Part shown: one piece after another, positions 61,348 through 64,000 of the stretch | Numbering within the stretch: position 1 is the first letter of the stretch | Layout of the letters: every line of letters begins with the position of its first letter | Assembly (NCBI GenBank): GCA_029298735.1 | Contig: JANSLP010000036.1 | Location: 62,001-126,000, forward strand | Direction of reading: 5' to 3' | Origin: Ophiostoma sp. CBS 140.51 | Taxonomy: Eukaryota > Ascomycota > Sordariomycetes > Ophiostomatales > Ophiostomataceae | Length of the DNA: 64,000 nt | The notes under the pieces: generated by a model | What the model was told of the DNA's origin: nothing | Databases searched by the model: none | What the model saw: only the letters and a program-made list of their open reading frames with translations | Program-made: the position numbers and the translations under genes

Positions 61348-64000
61348 CACCGCGAAGATCCTACCTCGCCCAGTACTAAGAATGGAATACATGCATCTGT
61401 TCTCATGTTCCCTTCGTTCTCAAGTACGAATCTGCAAGCAGACACGAGGAGACTCAGCTCACGCAGCGGGCCCATCCTATCTCACAGCCCTCGGTGGCAT
61501 GCTCGAATGATACTGCTCCACGTCAACAGAATCCACCTCGTCCGGTCGTCTGGAAAAGTCGACCTTGACCTGCCTCGTGCAGCACTCACGACGTCGCACT
61601 TCCTTGATTTTTCTGCTCCTTTCCTGCCCTATTTGTCCTGCCTCCATCTTCCAGATCCATCCACCCGCATGCAAAACGCATCTTATTATAAGAAGTATGT
61701 CGTACTCGCATTTCCGCTATTAACAACACCCCATCCCATCCTAGACCGGCGTATTGCCAGTTAGCCTTGGCTCGTTATGTTTTTTCCCTTGTATTGTGTT
61801 TGTCTATCTGTCTGTTTGTCCACTTGTCCACATACTGTACTTTGCTTTTTCTTCCTTCGGCGGTCATGTTGCTGCATTGCGGCACGCTCCTCCTCCGCCC
61901 GCAGGTGCATGCATGTCCATTGACAGTTTCTCGTGAATCGCGAATTGTGATCAAGCACAAACACCAACTTTTTTCCAATGGCCGCGGACAATAGACAAGC
62001 GCAACAACAAACAACAGTTGTTATTGACGGAAACTACACAACCACAAGCGCTTGGCCATGGTCGGGCTCGCCAGGTCGGCCCGGTGGCCTCACCTGTCCT
62101 GGCCGGGCAAAACAGGGCCTGCTGGCCATGTTATTTCGGCCACCCGCTAGCCATACATGAGCTGCAGGCACTGAGACTGCGAGAGGAAATGCGAATACGG
62201 CCGCAATATGGAATCCACACAACACAGCACCGCAAGACACGCTTGGTCCTTGTATTTGTACTCTACATCGACGTGTTGTTCGTCCGATCATGCCAAGACA
62301 CGAAAAACCCGGAATTTTTCAAGAAATCCCATGATGGCCTGTTCTCTTTGGCTAAATCAACGTCTGTTACTATGCAACAGCTATCATTAAAAAAAATCCC
62401 CCGCCGCTGCATCGCTTCTTTTCCCTCTTTTGTTGAAGAGGGGTGGACTTTTTGGCCGCCGGCCGGCCATTATGCAAAGGAAGATTATGCGAGAGAATGC
62501 GGCTAGGCCAGCCTGGCCGGCCATCATATTAAGATGAAAGAGAGCAAGTTGTGTCGGGCACGGTGCCTGATTACAGGACCGGGTTGAGTTGACAGAGTTG
62601 CGACTGTATCCGACAGTCTGGGTGCACCACCAGACCTCTCCCACAGTGCACCCTTCAACCTTTGCTATGACTAGTCAAAAACAACTGTGACTTCATAGCT
62701 GAACTTGCACATCATAGGTTTGATGCAAGCCTTTCCTTGCATCTTCCCTTAGCAGCCCAGCAAACTCGCATTCTTTCCGCCAACCTTGCACAGATAGCAC
62801 TCTCTCATCGAGAGTGAGGACCTTTGATCAAGAACCCTGTTATCCCTGCACAGAGAATGAAGACAGTTGGTCGCCGAGACTGCACAGGGCACGGGAGCAT
62901 GCACATCACTCCTCTCTCCACGCATTTCTTCCTTTTTCTCTTCCACGAGCAAAATTGAGGTGTTCTAGCGTGGACCAAATTTATGTACGTGATACGGAGC
63001 ATACTCCCCCTTCTCACTTATTTTGTTCCCTTTGCCTTGGTTCTTCCTTCATCCTTCTGTCGTCCTGCTCGGGTTTCTTTGCTGATCATTTTTGCTTCAG
63101 TGTCGTAATTTTAACGGCCCGCCGGAGCTACATCTTCGAACAAGGGTGTGACAAACCGCAAATCAGGGCAGGGGCTCAGAAGGCGCTGGGAAACATCACT
63201 CCGCGTCTCTGTTCTCTGGACTTTGCGAGTCTCACAGTGAACAACCAACTGGTCAGCCAGGGCCATGAGTTGGGAATTGAATTTGCCCTTTTCAATACGA
63301 CAATGCAAGGTTTGAAACAAGCCAAAGCAAGACATCGATGTCGAACAAGACACCAGCAAGCAAGACAGGCCCCCCAGTCAACCAACCTCTGCCCCTGGTC
63401 AGCCCGTCCACTTCCTCGGGACTGCCGACTTTTGCAAATGCAAGACACATATTGCAATCATTCAAGTAATCTACCGCCCCCAAATTTTGAATACAACACG
63501 ACGTATTGCGACGTATTACAGCGTACTACAACAAGTATGAACACGGTGGACATATGCATAGCATTTGCATCTAATTTCACGACATAGTGGACATATTGCA
63601 AGGAAGCCTTACTGGCCAGAACACCTTTTTAGGTTTGTCTCTACGAAGCGAAGATACACAGAGGCGTACAAGCACATCACGACAAGAAGCAACTACACAG
63701 TACATGGTGTTCTTTGCTTATACATAAAAAATAAGCATGGACAATTTGGCATCCTCATCGAAAATCGACGATCGTAAACATCTCTGTGTACATGTCGGTC
63801 CGGTTCTGTGCTACAAACCTTTCATTACGAAACAAGAAACCACGAGACCGGACATTTTCACCATCAAGGGCATTGCTCGCGGCTTTCCCTGTGCGTCGAC
63901 AGCACTCCCGGGAGCTCTTGGCCTCAGAAATGACTTTCAATTTGAGCTGCATGAGTCCAAATTATAGGTAGGTCTTCGTTGGCCCCTATTTTCTAGTTCT

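Larger units (their letters stand above)
56935..64000. other. 7-kb gene-poor terminal block
   Basis: No complete gene recognised. The block holds only short frames, degenerate related fragments at 57.8 and 58.4 kb, and simple repeats. Two stretches look once-coding: 57,370-57,530 (+), an open segment ending in a good donor (CAAGGTAAGA), and 60,554-60,720 (-), an open segment with VPKARHEVAKKMSLSLGKG. Neither could be joined to a full domain. Decayed genes or an uncharacterised repeat family are both possible. Confidence 0.45.

Overview
The window is nuclear DNA of a filamentous ascomycete (Pezizomycotina, most likely a Sordariomycete). The evidence is genes split by short introns (mostly 50-75 nt) with GTRAGT-type donors, CTAAC/CTGAC-like branch sites and YAG acceptors, tightly packed genes on both strands, and families typical of moulds: Zn2Cys6 regulators, GH5/CE1/AA9 wall-degrading enzymes, an NRPS-like reductase and a UMTA/LaeA-like methyltransferase. 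I see no ribosomal RNA, convincing tRNA, intact transposon or CRISPR. Exon structures were assembled by hand from reading frame, splice consensus and family motifs.

Layout. 2-6 kb: DOM34/pelota (-) and a transcription factor (-) that, once spliced, carries two adjacent Zn2Cys6 clusters. 6.7-9.7 kb: POF1-like nucleotidyltransferase (+), mitochondrial ribosomal protein uS19m (+, with a 16-nt exon) and TAF10 (-). 10.8-18.5 kb: secreted GH5 endoglucanase (+), a type II membrane O-fucosyltransferase-like protein (-), RRB1/GRWD1 WD40 ribosome-assembly factor (+), a small Q/Y-rich protein with TATA box and uORF (+), a CE1 acetylxylan esterase (-) and an SDR (-). 20.2-27.9 kb: an ABM-fold protein (+), an AtuA/DUF1446 protein (+), a long purine-rich intergenic block and a secreted GMC oxidoreductase (+).

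31.5-42.6 kb is metabolically the most interesting part: an A-T-R1-R2 NRPS-like carboxylic acid reductase (+, architecture of the fungal glycine betaine reductase ATRR), a small aromatic-ring FAD monooxygenase (-), kynureninase (-) and indoleamine 2,3-dioxygenase (+). The last two share one divergent promoter that contains three exact 20-bp-phased repeats. IDO and kynureninase are two steps of the tryptophan-kynurenine route, so co-expression is likely. A role for the FAD monooxygenase and NRPS-like enzyme in the same route is only a hypothesis.

42.9-52.1 kb: a large F-box-like protein (+), an SRAP/HMCES-type DNA-protein crosslink protein with two PIP-like motifs (-), an AA9 LPMO whose 5' end (signal peptide and copper-binding His1) is missing (-), an Arg/Ser-rich hypothetical (-) and AIM41/YqeY (-). 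From 52.1 kb to the end the window is gene-poor. The one gene I could rebuild is a ten-exon UMTA-family methyltransferase at 54.9-56.9 kb (-). The last 7 kb hold only short ORFs and fragments of repeated, once-coding sequence.
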